Assembly: GCA_029262065.1 (NCBI GenBank)
Contig: JAJDAC010000036.1
Coordinates: forward strand, 1-64,000
DNA: 64,000 nt
Reading direction: 5' to 3'
Source of the DNA: Candidatus Krumholzibacteriota bacterium
GTDB taxonomy: Bacteria; Krumholzibacteriota; Krumholzibacteriia; JAJRXK01
Made by a program: the position numbers and the translations under genes. This document shows positions 46,950-56,259 of this stretch, piece after piece. Under the pieces are notes generated by a model that saw only the letters and a list, made by a program, of their open reading frames with translations, was not told where the DNA came from and ran no database searches. The number at the start of each line of letters is the position of its first letter. Within the stretch, counting starts at the first letter, position 1.

Positions 46950-48674
46950 GTGAGAATGGCAATCGTAGTCTTGTTCGTAGCCGTGTTGGCGTGCCCGGTG
47001 TCTGCGGCCCCACATTTGAAGATAGAGCCCTATGAATTCGAGACCTACGACGGTCAGACCGTAGCCGCCGAGCTGGGTGAATTTTCCGTGGCCGAGAATC
47101 GTTCGCTCGCGGACTCGAGAACCATCACCATCAGGTTCGTTCGCTTCAAGAGCACCGCCGAAAACCCGGGTTCGCCGATCGTCTATCTCGCCGGTGGGCC
47201 TGGAGGGTCGGGCACCGGTACCGCGAAGGGCACGCGCTTTCCCCTGTTCATGGCCTTGCGCGAGTTTGGGGACGTGATTGCCTTCGACCAGCGGGGCACG
47301 GGCATGACCGGGTTCGAAGACCTCGATTGCGACGATCGCTACATGATTCCGTTCGACAAACCCGTTGATAGAGCGGCGGCCGCGGCTATCGTTTCTGGCG
47401 TCACCGGCGACTGCATCGAACGCCTGAGAGAATCCGGGGTCGACGTTTCTGCCTACAACACCAGGGAGAGCGCCGCCGATCTGAACGACCTGCGACTTGC
47501 TCTGGGCGCTGACAAGATCACGCTGTGGGGAATCAGCTACGGTACTCACCTGGCGTTGGCCACCATGAAGTACCACGAAAAGGCCGTGGATCGCGCAATT
47601 CTGGCTGGCCTCGAGGCGTTGCATCACTCCTGGAAACTGCCGAGCGACCAACAGGCACTCATGGAAGAAATAGCCCGGCTCTCGAATCAGGATCCGGCGG
47701 TCAGCGCCGTCGTTCCCGATTTGTTGGCGTCGATCGAGAGGCTCATGGCGCAGTTGGAACAGAGCCCGCGCACGATCGAGCTGACGGATCCGCACGGCCG
47801 ATCCAATTTCAAGGTAGGCGTGGGAAAATTCGATCTGCAAGTCGTGTTGTCGAATATGCTGCGGGGTCCCTCGCTGTTCTCGGCCATGCCTGACGCAATT
47901 TCTCGTCTCGAACAGGGCGACTGGGTGGAGCTTGCCCTTGCCAGCGGCCGGGAAAGAATGGGCGAAGGCATTCACAGCATGTCGGTGGCCATGGACTGTG
48001 CCTCGGGTGCTACGAGCGAACGGCTCGCGCGCATCGAGCAGGAGGCGGGGGGTACGTTACTCGGCGATGCAATCAACTTTCCTTACCCCGATGTTTGCGC
48101 TGGCCTGGGCATCGGCGACCTGGGCGACGAGTTCCGCGCGCCGGTTCGGTCCAACGTGCCTACCCTTCTCATCAGTGGGACGCTCGACGGACGAACCCCG
48201 GTGGAGAACGGCATCGAAGTGGAACGTTACCTGGCCCAGGCCCAACACCTGGTGATCGACGGCGCGGGGCACAGCGATCCGTTGTTTCTGTCATCGCCGG
48301 ACATACTGGTCGCGATGCAGACGTTCCTGCGCGGCGAGACCATTGCCAAGAAGCGAATCGTGCTGCCCCCCGTGGAGTTCATTGCTCCACGCACGGTGGT
48401 GACACTCGATGACGAGGCCCTCACGCGCTACGAAGGAAGCTATCAGATATCCGAGGATGAAACCCGGGTGGTAAGGAAAGCAGGGAATCTGTTGTACACC
48501 CAGCGGGGCCGCGGCCCGTCGCTTCCGATTCGACCCACGTCGAACACCGAGTTCTTCTACGTGGGAAGTTCAACGCAGCTGAAGTTTGAAACCAACGGCA
48601 ACGGCGAAGTGGTAGGGATGGTCGTATATCACGAGCCAGGATCGGAGGGCGAGCGCGCCCAGAAGGTAGATTAG
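46950..48674 (+). CDS. Secreted TAP-like alpha/beta hydrolase (proline iminopeptidase/tripeptidyl-type)
   Basis: 574 residues from a GTG at 46950 with AGGAGG six bases upstream. A signal peptide (MAIVVLFVAVLACPVSA) precedes an alpha/beta hydrolase of the TAP/prolyl aminopeptidase type. The oxyanion loop GGPGGSG, FDQRGTGM, nucleophile GISYGTH, acid SGTLDGRTP and histidine GAGHSDP are all present. A large helical cap is inserted between residues 230 and 400. A C-terminal domain of about 100 residues follows. It probably trims peptides outside the inner membrane. A relative starts at 63641. Confidence 0.88.
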   Translation: MRMAIVVLFVAVLACPVSAAPHLKIEPYEFETYDGQTVAAELGEFSVAENRSLADSRTITIRFVRFKSTAENPGSPIVYLAGGPGGSGTGTAKGTRFPLFMALREFGDVIAFDQRGTGMTGFEDLDCDDRYMIPFDKPVDRAAAAAIVSGVTGDCIERLRESGVDVSAYNTRESAADLNDLRLALGADKITLWGISYGTHLALATMKYHEKAVDRAILAGLEALHHSWKLPSDQQALMEEIARLSNQDPAVSAVVPDLLASIERLMAQLEQSPRTIELTDPHGRSNFKVGVGKFDLQVVLSNMLRGPSLFSAMPDAISRLEQGDWVELALASGRERMGEGIHSMSVAMDCASGATSERLARIEQEAGGTLLGDAINFPYPDVCAGLGIGDLGDEFRAPVRSNVPTLLISGTLDGRTPVENGIEVERYLAQAQHLVIDGAGHSDPLFLSSPDILVAMQTFLRGETIAKKRIVLPPVEFIAPRTVVTLDDEALTRYEGSYQISEDETRVVRKAGNLLYTQRGRGPSLPIRPTSNTEFFYVGSSTQLKFETNGNGEVVGMVVYHEPGSEGERAQKVD

Positions 48675-48697
48675 CCCGACGTAGGCTGCGTCCAAAA

Positions 48698-49309
48698 CTA
48701 CAGGCCGCCCTGCAATACGCCGTCGGCGAAGCGCAGCGAAGCAAACACGCCCAGCTTCAGGCCGGGCCATCCGTAACGATCGCTGCAACGGTCGCGCAGT
48801 ATGGATGCGTCAAAGTCTGGCTTGCTGCGAATGGACGCGGCCACGTCGATACCCTTGTGCCACTGCACGGCCACGCGTGTGCCGGGGCCCAGCGTTCGTT
48901 CCATTTCTTCGAGTTTGGTCTTGCCTTCGGCCCACTCGGGGTGATCGCCCAACGTGTTCTTGGCTTTCAGGCCGTCCTGTACCGCGTACGCGCCCGCGGT
49001 TTGCAGCTGACCGTCGCTGAACATTGCATCGGCGTGCCAGGCGTCTTTCCTCCATCGCAACAAGGTCATGCCGGGTCCCTCGTTTCGCTCGTCGGGTTCG
49101 CCGTACAGTGCGATCAGCTCACGCTCAGTGCTTCCGCGTTTGAGCGAGCACAGTCCGTCGGCCACGTGGTCGGGGACCGGGACGAGAGTTGTGCCTGTGG
49201 CACCGACAGTCTCATCGACGGCCGGCTGGGCGTCATCCTGGGCGCTGGAACACGCCGAAATAGCCATTGCCACGGCCAGGATACTGAAGAAGCCAATTCT
49301 GGAAACCAC
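48698..49309 (-). CDS. Lipoprotein of unknown function
   Basis: 203 residues from a GTG at 49309. The lipobox is AVAMAISAC, followed by a Ser/Asp/Gln-rich spacer. The first part of the mature region (LKRGSTERELIALYGEPDE) resembles the SmpA/BamE-like pattern of a helix followed by a strand, and two further Cys lie near the end (DRCSDRYG and upstream). The similarity is too slight to name a family. It converges with the hydrolase gene at 46950. Confidence 0.65.
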   Translation of the reverse strand: MVSRIGFFSILAVAMAISACSSAQDDAQPAVDETVGATGTTLVPVPDHVADGLCSLKRGSTERELIALYGEPDERNEGPGMTLLRWRKDAWHADAMFSDGQLQTAGAYAVQDGLKAKNTLGDHPEWAEGKTKLEEMERTLGPGTRVAVQWHKGIDVAASIRSKPDFDASILRDRCSDRYGWPGLKLGVFASLRFADGVLQGGL

Positions 49310-49486
49310 TGTGCGTACTGCCTTTCGCTGAAACTGACCACCGTTTGGCGGGCTCGATGCTGATGGATCCTGGGCAAGATCCGGGCCTCGAGAATTCCTA
49401 CAGAACGCCTGGCCGGATCCGGAGTCCAATCTCGTCTACGGCACTGGAGGCTGACTATTTTCGTAACTCACAGAGGAGATCCAACC

Positions 49487-50179
49487 ATGTCGCGAAGCAT
49501 CCGATTCATTTCCCACGCATTTATTGCATTGAGCCTGCTGGTTGCGAGCTATCACCCGGCCGTGGCCCAAAACCTGATTGTCGACGGTGGATTTGAGCTG
49601 GGTTCCGTTCCGCATTGCAGTCAGGGCGTGGTACCCGCCGACTGGTTCCTGGCCAGCGTTACCCCGGACGTCTATTCGTTTGATTGCGCGACGCTTCCGG
49701 GCGTCGCACCAACTTCATTCGGGAATTTCACAACCATCACGTCCGCCCAGGCCGGCTTGCGGTACGTGGGCGGTGGCACAAACGCTGGAATCGAAGCCTT
49801 CGGTCAGAATATGCCCGCGGCGCCCACGCCTGGTCACCGATATCGGGTGAGTGCCTATTTCAGTGGCTCTGACCGCATGCCGCACACCGGCGCGTTTGAT
49901 GTCTATCTGTCCATGGACACGGGGATTATCGCAGGAGTGTTGGTGGGGAGCATTGGCGAGAACGCGGTTATTGGATCGTGGACCTACGACGAGTTCGAGT
50001 TCTGTGCACCCGAAGATGCTGATACCCGGCCCTACATCATCATGTGGCCTCGAGGCATCAGTGGCAGCAGCTACTATAGTGGCACCGACGAGTGGGTCCT
50101 GGAAGAAATCGGTGAGTGTGGGCCCGTGGGCACCGAATCTTCAACCTGGGGCGCGGTGAAAGCCAGGTTCGAACGGTAG
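49487..50179 (+). CDS. Secreted carbohydrate-binding-like protein with TWGAVK-type C-terminus
   Basis: 230 residues from the ATG at 49487, with AGAGGAG upstream. A signal peptide (FIALSLLVASYHPAVA) precedes a single beta-sandwich domain beginning NLIVDGGFELG, a common opening of CBM-like and PEP-CTERM-associated jelly-roll modules. Strand patterns continue through YRVSAYFSGSD and FDVYLSMDTG. The last residues STWGAVKARFER form a short basic terminus unlike the body. They may be a processing or attachment signal. No catalytic residues are visible. Confidence 0.7.
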   Translation: MSRSIRFISHAFIALSLLVASYHPAVAQNLIVDGGFELGSVPHCSQGVVPADWFLASVTPDVYSFDCATLPGVAPTSFGNFTTITSAQAGLRYVGGGTNAGIEAFGQNMPAAPTPGHRYRVSAYFSGSDRMPHTGAFDVYLSMDTGIIAGVLVGSIGENAVIGSWTYDEFEFCAPEDADTRPYIIMWPRGISGSSYYSGTDEWVLEEIGECGPVGTESSTWGAVKARFER

Positions 50180-50187
50180 TGACAAAT

Positions 50188-50219
50188 GCCAGCTGGCCTG
50201 GATGGCCAGGTCAGCTGGC
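50188..50219. terminator. Terminator-like hairpin between convergent genes
   Basis: Arms 50188-50201 and 50206-50219 pair over 14 bases with one mismatch and an ATGG loop. The hairpin lies between the 49487 gene and marC and includes the marC stop codon. There is no T run on either side, so termination would rely on the stem alone. Confidence 0.5.
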
Positions 50220-50798
50220 CAGGAACGCTTTCGTCCCCTCGAGGACCATCTGGACCGCCAACATCACCAGTAGCATGCCCATGAGTCGTTCGATCGCGAG
50301 AATTCCACGCCGTCCCGTGATTCGTAGGATGAGCGACGACGACGACAGGATGATGGCCGAGGCGGCCCAGGCGCAGACGATTGCAATCAGGCCCGCGGTT
50401 CGTTGGCCGGGTCCCGACTCGACCAGAAACAGAATGGTGGCCAGGGCGGATGGTCCAGCAAACATGGGGACGGCGAGAGGGAACACGAGCGGCTCCCCTT
50501 CGAGTTCTTCTCCCTGCATTCCGCGCAGCGGCGGGAAGATCATGCGCAGGGCGATGACCAGCAGCACGATTCCGCCACCCACGCGGATGGCCTCCTGTTG
50601 GAGATGGAGGACTGCCAGAACGTAACCGCCGGCGTACAGAAACAGCAGCAGGAAACCCAATGCTATGAGCAACTCGCGCGCAAGAACGAAGCGGCGACGC
50701 TCTGGAGCGACGCGTTCGAGCACGCTGCTGAATATCGGCAGGTTTCCCAGGGGGTCCATTACGAAGAACAGAACCAAAGCCATGGAGACGATGCTCAC
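50211..50798 (-). CDS. MarC-family integral membrane protein
   Basis: 195 residues from a GTG at 50798 with AGGGAG upstream, matching the family length better than longer starts. Six hydrophobic segments are visible. The family signature is present at the start (FFVMDPLGNLPIF) and in the middle (GGGIVLLVIALRMIF, PLAVPMFAGPSALAT). MarC proteins were once linked to multiple antibiotic resistance but their function is unsettled. The gene is alone in its direction. Confidence 0.92.
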   Translation of the reverse strand: MSIVSMALVLFFVMDPLGNLPIFSSVLERVAPERRRFVLARELLIALGFLLLFLYAGGYVLAVLHLQQEAIRVGGGIVLLVIALRMIFPPLRGMQGEELEGEPLVFPLAVPMFAGPSALATILFLVESGPGQRTAGLIAIVCAWAASAIILSSSSLILRITGRRGILAIERLMGMLLVMLAVQMVLEGTKAFLAS

Positions 50799-50922
50799 TG
50801 CAACTCCCTGGGTGGTGGAAGGCGAAACCAGGTTCGAACATTGCCGAAATCGGGGCCGCAAGTCACCCTTCATTTGCTAGTATCTGGGTCCTTCCTCGTC
50901 CCATCCATCAAAGGTCCATCCC

Positions 50923-52746
50923 ATGCGATTGCCATCGATCATCCGACGGGTCCCACCGTCCTGGTTCGCGGTTCTCTATTGTCTGTCGCTCTCTGCGTGT
51001 AGTGATTCTCCTATCGAGCCGGACATGACGCCTGAGCAGCCGGACCCCTGGATAGAGGTATTGGGCCAAACCGTTCGCGCGCGGGCAGTTCACGCGTTCG
51101 CGGCCGACGATGTCTTCGTACTGGGAGTGAATGGGCACATCTCGCGTTTCGATGGCCAGCAATGGACACTGGTCGATGCCCTGGGTGGCTGGGGCATGCG
51201 GGGCATCTGGGGGTCGTCGCCCGATAATGTCATCATGGTGGGTTTCAAGGGTCGCGTGGCGCGTTTCGATGGAACCAGTTGGACCGACGAGAACAGTCGT
51301 TCCGAAGCATTCCTGTGGGATGTGTGGGGTTCGGGACCGTCGAACATCTACGCAGTGGGCGACGATGGAGCCATCTTGCGCTACGACGGTAGTGGCTGGA
51401 AATCCGAGGATAGCGGCGTCAGCGCCAACCTTCGCGGCGTGCATGGTACCGACGACGGTCACGTGTACGCGGTGGGCGCGGGCGGCACAGTTCTGTTGAG
51501 AACGCCCGGAGCTGGATGGGAGACCGTACACGAAGACGCGTCGGCGATGCTCCAGGACGTTTGGGCCGCCTCGAGTGACTGGGCCATAGCGGTGGGCGAC
51601 GACGGTCCCAGTGGTCGGCTCATCCTACAGCGGGCGAATGGGATCTGGACCACGAGCTCTTCCGCCCCTGGGTTCTCCCTGCAATCGGTCGACGGCAACT
51701 CGGACGATGACGTTCTCGCCGTGGGGATCGGCGGGGCCTGGCGCTGGAACGGACAGGGCTGGACCGAGGAATTCAGCGGTGGTGCGTTGGTCGATGTCCA
51801 CTTCACCGACGACGGCGCGACGGTCTATCAGATTGAACGCAACACCACATCCATCGAAGTGGGCGGCACGCGTACGCCGTGGAACAACGGAATCGGCGAC
51901 ACAGGGGTTGCGGCCATCGTAGGGTTTGGTGACGACGACGTCATGCTGGTCAGTGCTTCGGCCGCCCACCTGCGGTTCGACGGTCAGTCGTTCTCGGTTC
52001 TACAGAATCCACGCATTCGTACCCGCCATGCCTGGGGCAATGCCGACGGAAGCCGCGTGTTTCTTGTGGGCCAGGGGAATCAGGTCCATCGGCTGGAGAA
52101 CGGCGTTCAAAGCGAATTCCATACGGTACAGTCCACGAGCGGCCTGAACACGGTCTGGGGTGTGGATAGCGAACTCTTCGTCGGCGGTGACGATGGTTGG
52201 GTGGCGCATTTCGACGGCGCTACCTGGACCGACACCCAGTTGCCAACCACATTCCACGGCCCCTTCATCGGAGCGATCGACGGCAGCGCGCCCGACGACG
52301 TCTATGCACTCAGTCGGGACACGATCTTCCGGTTCGATGGCGATGAATGGACCATCTTCCACGAACTGGGCGATGACTATTTTCTTGATAACCTTCTTGT
52401 GGTAGGTCCCAACGAAATCTACGCCGAGGGTTCCTTCGAGTTTGGTCAGGCCGGGTTGTTCCTGGACGTGAACTACTTCAATGGCACTTCGTGGACTCGG
52501 CCCGTTCGAAATAGCAGCTACTCCATCGCCGACCTTGCTCGAGCGCCCGACGGAAGTGTTGTTGGGGTGGGTATCCGGTTCTTTTCCGATCCATCGGGTT
52601 TCATCATGCGAGGCCGCCAGACACAGTGGGCCTTCGAGGGCCTCGAGCTTGGACTGGGTTTTGGCATCGAAGACGTTTGGGTGTCCGACAGCGGGCGCAC
52701 CTGGCTGTGTACCAACGAGAATGTGTGGCGTTCCAGCGCACCCTGA
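50923..52746 (+). CDS. Lipoprotein with repeated beta-propeller-like motifs
   Basis: 607 residues. The lipoprotein signal is YCLSLSAC. The mature chain is a run of about ten repeats of 40-50 residues built on a Val-Trp-Gly and Asp-Gly pattern (MRGIWGSSPDNVIMVG, WDVWGSGPSNIYAVG, SQQW/TSW-type turns, DGAILRYDG, DGWVAHFDG). Such repeats are typical of beta-propellers in predicted surface lipoproteins of Myxococcota and related bacteria. No enzyme motif is present. The prolyl oligopeptidase gene follows 128 bases later, with a possible small hairpin (AGCCC/GGGCT) in between. Confidence 0.8.
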   Translation: MRLPSIIRRVPPSWFAVLYCLSLSACSDSPIEPDMTPEQPDPWIEVLGQTVRARAVHAFAADDVFVLGVNGHISRFDGQQWTLVDALGGWGMRGIWGSSPDNVIMVGFKGRVARFDGTSWTDENSRSEAFLWDVWGSGPSNIYAVGDDGAILRYDGSGWKSEDSGVSANLRGVHGTDDGHVYAVGAGGTVLLRTPGAGWETVHEDASAMLQDVWAASSDWAIAVGDDGPSGRLILQRANGIWTTSSSAPGFSLQSVDGNSDDDVLAVGIGGAWRWNGQGWTEEFSGGALVDVHFTDDGATVYQIERNTTSIEVGGTRTPWNNGIGDTGVAAIVGFGDDDVMLVSASAAHLRFDGQSFSVLQNPRIRTRHAWGNADGSRVFLVGQGNQVHRLENGVQSEFHTVQSTSGLNTVWGVDSELFVGGDDGWVAHFDGATWTDTQLPTTFHGPFIGAIDGSAPDDVYALSRDTIFRFDGDEWTIFHELGDDYFLDNLLVVGPNEIYAEGSFEFGQAGLFLDVNYFNGTSWTRPVRNSSYSIADLARAPDGSVVGVGIRFFSDPSGFIMRGRQTQWAFEGLELGLGFGIEDVWVSDSGRTWLCTNENVWRSSAP

Positions 52747-52874
52747 TGGGTGGTAGCCCTCCTCGGGCTTTCCCGGGCTTGGCGGCACCGAATCCGGATA
52801 CCGGTGTTCACGTTGAGTCTGCTAGACTGTCCCGTCGTTATCACACATTTCAGGCGCACTCCCAAGGAGACTCA

Positions 52875-54947
52875 ATGCGCAGTTCAGTCTGGACCCTAAT
52901 TGTGGCCGTTCTCTTCGTTTCCAGCCTTGCCTCCGCCGAGATCGAAGATCCTTATATATGGTTGGAAGAAGTAGACGGTGAGAAAGCTCTGGAATGGGCC
53001 AAGGCCAAGAGTGCCACCGATTCGGCCGAAATGGAGGCCGTGCCCGAGTTCGAGGGGATCCACGAAAAACTGCTGGAGATCTACAACTCCAAGGACCGCA
53101 TCCCCGAGCCGGAAATCATCGGCGAATGGGTCTACAACTACTGGCAGGACGCCGTGCATGTTCGCGGTATCTGGCGCCGGACCACTCCCGACGAGTACAT
53201 CAAGGAATCGCCCGCCTGGGAAACGGTGCTCGACCTCGATGCGTTGGCCGAGACCGAAGACGAGAACTGGGTGTGGAAGGGCGCTACATGGTTACCGCCC
53301 GAATACGATCAATGTTTGCTGACGCTTTCCCGCGGTGGCGGTGATGCCTCGGTGCAACGCGAGTTCGATCCGAACGCCAAAGCGTTCGTCGAAGGCGGAT
53401 TCTTTGTACCCGAGGCCAAGGCCCGCGTCAGTTGGAAAGACAAAGATACCGTTTGGATCGGTACCGACTTCGGCGAAGGCTCGCTGACCGAGTCTGGATA
53501 CCCGCGTCTGGTAAAGGAATGGAAGCGAGGCACCTCCTTGGACGAGGCCGTTACCGTTTTCGAAGGCGCGGTTGATGATGTTTCCGTGGGCGCGTACTCC
53601 GATCACACGCCCGAGGGTCGTTACGACATCATCTACCGGATACCCGAGTTCTTCCGCGGCGATGCGTACGTCAAGCTGGGTGACCACCTGGTGAAGCTGG
53701 ATGTTCCCGAAGATGCCAACGCGCAAGGTTTCTTCAAGGGTCAACTCCTGGTGACTCTACGGTCGGACTGGTCGGTGGGGGGTACTGTGTATCCCGCCGA
53801 CGCACTTCTCGCGATCGACTTCGATGCCTTCCTTCGGGGAAGTCGCGATTTCCAGGTGCTGTTTGAGCCCTCCGAGCGGGTTTCTTTCGCGAGTCTCGCG
53901 ACCACGAAAGATCACATCATCTATTCCACCCTCGACAATGTAACGGGCCGACTCTACCGGCTGGTGCAAGGCGAAGACGGATGGGTCCAGGAAGAGATCA
54001 AGCTGCCCGGTCTGGGCACCGTGGGTATTGAAAGCACCGGTGATGTGGACAATTCGTTCTTCTTTACCTACACCGACTTCCTTACGCCATCCAGCCTGTA
54101 TCTGGTGCGCGAGAGCGAGGCGCCCAAGCAGGTGAAGACCACGCCCACCTACTTCGATGCCAGCGGCATGACGGTCGCGCAATACGAAGCTACGTCGGTC
54201 GACGGTACCAAGATTCCGTACTTTATCTTCATGCCGAAAGACTTCGTGGCCAACGGCGCCAACCCCACCATGCTCTATGGCTACGGTGGGTTCGAGGTCT
54301 CGATGCGACCCACCTACTCAGCCACCGTTGGCTATTCCTGGGTCGAGCGTGGAGGCGTCTACGTGCTGGCCAACATCCGTGGTGGTGGCGAGTTTGGCCC
54401 CAAGTGGCACCAGGCGGCCATGAAGGAGAATCACCAGCGCAACTTCGACGACTTCATCGCGGTGGCCGAAGACCTGGTGGAGCGAAAGATCACTTCGCCC
54501 GAGCGCCTGGGCATCGTCGGCGGTTCGCAGGGTGGTCTTCTCGTAGGCGGGTGTTTCGTTCAGCGCCCCGAATTGTTTGGCGCCGTGGTATGCCAGGTTC
54601 CGTTGCTCGACATGCAGCGCTACAACAAGCTGTTGGCGGGTGCCAGTTGGATGGCGGAATACGGTGATCCTGACACCGACGACTGGGAATACATCAAGAC
54701 GTGGTCGCCGTACCACAATCTGGATTCGTCCAAGGACTACCCCAGGGTTTTCTTCACCACTTCGACTCGCGATGATCGTGTCCATCCCGGCCACGCGCGG
54801 AAAATGGTGGCCAAGATGGAAGATATGGGCAAACCGGTCTACTACTACGAGAACACCGAGGGTGGCCACAGCGCAGCGGCCAACCTGAACCAGCGCGCCT
54901 ACATGTGGGGGCTCACCTTCGCGTATCTCTGGAAGTCGTTGCGATAG
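52875..54947 (+). CDS. Secreted prolyl oligopeptidase (S9A)
   Basis: 690 residues from the ATG at 52875, preceded by AAGGAGA. A signal peptide (TLIVAVLFVSSLASA) is followed at once by the S9A opening DPYIWLEEVDGEKALEWA. A seven-bladed propeller spans about 75-420, and the catalytic domain has Ser in GIVGGSQGGLLVGG (about 549), Asp in TSTRDDRVHPGHA (about 632) and His in EGGHSAA (about 664). The oxyanion region GYGGFEVSM is also intact. The enzyme cleaves short peptides after proline and here acts outside the cytoplasm. Confidence 0.95.
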   Translation: MRSSVWTLIVAVLFVSSLASAEIEDPYIWLEEVDGEKALEWAKAKSATDSAEMEAVPEFEGIHEKLLEIYNSKDRIPEPEIIGEWVYNYWQDAVHVRGIWRRTTPDEYIKESPAWETVLDLDALAETEDENWVWKGATWLPPEYDQCLLTLSRGGGDASVQREFDPNAKAFVEGGFFVPEAKARVSWKDKDTVWIGTDFGEGSLTESGYPRLVKEWKRGTSLDEAVTVFEGAVDDVSVGAYSDHTPEGRYDIIYRIPEFFRGDAYVKLGDHLVKLDVPEDANAQGFFKGQLLVTLRSDWSVGGTVYPADALLAIDFDAFLRGSRDFQVLFEPSERVSFASLATTKDHIIYSTLDNVTGRLYRLVQGEDGWVQEEIKLPGLGTVGIESTGDVDNSFFFTYTDFLTPSSLYLVRESEAPKQVKTTPTYFDASGMTVAQYEATSVDGTKIPYFIFMPKDFVANGANPTMLYGYGGFEVSMRPTYSATVGYSWVERGGVYVLANIRGGGEFGPKWHQAAMKENHQRNFDDFIAVAEDLVERKITSPERLGIVGGSQGGLLVGGCFVQRPELFGAVVCQVPLLDMQRYNKLLAGASWMAEYGDPDTDDWEYIKTWSPYHNLDSSKDYPRVFFTTSTRDDRVHPGHARKMVAKMEDMGKPVYYYENTEGGHSAAANLNQRAYMWGLTFAYLWKSLR

Positions 54948-54960
54948 CTGGCCACGGGGC

Positions 54961-56259
54961 TTAGCGGGGGTTCAGGTACCGCTCGTGCCCTTGGATCTGC
55001 GCAGGGTCGCCCGTCCAGCGCGGGACCCCCGCGTAGTGGCAGTAGCTACAGAATCCGGACCGGGCCCGGTCGCCAATGGCCGGGGCCGGGAACCGGAACA
55101 CGCCCGCTTCGTGGTACGCCTGATCCACCAGTTCGATACTGCGGTGGAAAATCCAGTCGCTCAGCTCCAGGTTGTGCACGCCACCGCCTGACTCGACCAG
55201 TGAAACCAGCGAGTCCGCACGCACGACCAGATGTTCCTGTGCGACTTCCGGGCCGAGGGTTCGTCGCGCGCGATCGATGTCGGCGCGCACCATGGCCTCG
55301 CGAACGGACAACCCCTCCAGCCACCAGTCCAGAATCTTCGCGTACTCCGGTTCATGACAGTCCTGGCACGAGTCGGATCGTCCAGGTTCACCCGCATGAC
55401 AACTGCGGCAGGAAAGCCCCGCCATGAACTTCTGGCTGGGCTTGTCCATGCCTTCATCGATGGATCCCAGCAGGAGCTGCTGTTGTTGCACGTGGATGCC
55501 GACGTGACACTCGCGGCAGGTTTCAACGGGATCGGTGCCCGCAATGTCGGCGTCGTCCGCGTGCGAATCGGCGTGACAATCCGCGCATACCAATTCGACG
55601 GCTGAACTCATGGCTCGTACCCGGTGCGTCGTGGGGCCGTGGCAACGTTGGCAGCCGAATCCGCCGTGGGATGGATGGAGCTCACGGCCGGCCCCTTCGC
55701 GCACGACGCTATCGGCGTCGGAATGGCATTCGACGCAACGGTCCACGGCCACGTCGATCGGCGCTTCGCCTACGTCGTAGTGGCAGCGTAGGCAGCGGTC
55801 TTCCAGAAGTGTGGACCACGCGTGTTCCACAGGGGCGCCTTGACTCGTGACTTCCTGGTGCACGGCCTCGCCGTGACAAAGTAGGCAGTCACGTTCTACA
55901 GGGTTGAAAATTTGCTCGCGGTGGCAAAGAACGCAAGAGTCGAGCGAAGGGGTCAGCGGATCTTCACCCACATCGTGACCGTGACAACCGGCACATGTCG
56001 GTGGCGTGTCCGATTCTGTCCCGTGCCCTCGATGGGTAAACTGCACCAGATCCAGGCGGGCGGCCTGGGGGCCACCGTCGGGATGACAACCAGCCGTCGT
56101 GCAGCTTGAGGACTCCACGCCAGCCAATCCCTTGGCTGCGAGGTCGCCGGAATGACATCGGTTACAAGACACTGCATCATGCGCGTGGTCGCCGGTGGAC
56201 GGAACCGCGCAACCCGAAAGAAGCGCGATCAGCGCCACGACTAACAGGTAAGTGCCCAT
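54961..56259 (-). CDS. Multihaem c-type cytochrome lipoprotein (12-13 haems)
   Basis: 432 residues from the ATG at 56259, overlapping the cytochrome b gene by 19 bases. The lipobox LIALLSGC indicates lipid attachment. Twelve CxxCH motifs follow (CNRCH, CAGCH, CVLCH, CLLCH, CLRCH, CVECH, CQRCH, CADCH, CRECH, CRSCH, CQDCH, CSYCH). One expanded Cx4CH (CTTAGCH) lies between the first two. A haem-free helical stretch separates the last two motifs. It is the last gene of the operon. It probably takes electrons from the upstream complex and passes them to a periplasmic or outer-membrane acceptor. Confidence 0.92.
   Translation of the reverse strand: MGTYLLVVALIALLSGCAVPSTGDHAHDAVSCNRCHSGDLAAKGLAGVESSSCTTAGCHPDGGPQAARLDLVQFTHRGHGTESDTPPTCAGCHGHDVGEDPLTPSLDSCVLCHREQIFNPVERDCLLCHGEAVHQEVTSQGAPVEHAWSTLLEDRCLRCHYDVGEAPIDVAVDRCVECHSDADSVVREGAGRELHPSHGGFGCQRCHGPTTHRVRAMSSAVELVCADCHADSHADDADIAGTDPVETCRECHVGIHVQQQQLLLGSIDEGMDKPSQKFMAGLSCRSCHAGEPGRSDSCQDCHEPEYAKILDWWLEGLSVREAMVRADIDRARRTLGPEVAQEHLVVRADSLVSLVESGGGVHNLELSDWIFHRSIELVDQAYHEAGVFRFPAPAIGDRARSGFCSYCHYAGVPRWTGDPAQIQGHERYLNPR

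Noticed and set aside
46872-47975. 367-codon minus-strand frame over the 46950 hydrolase
   Set aside because: Antisense shadow; the plus strand has a full catalytic triad and a signal peptide.
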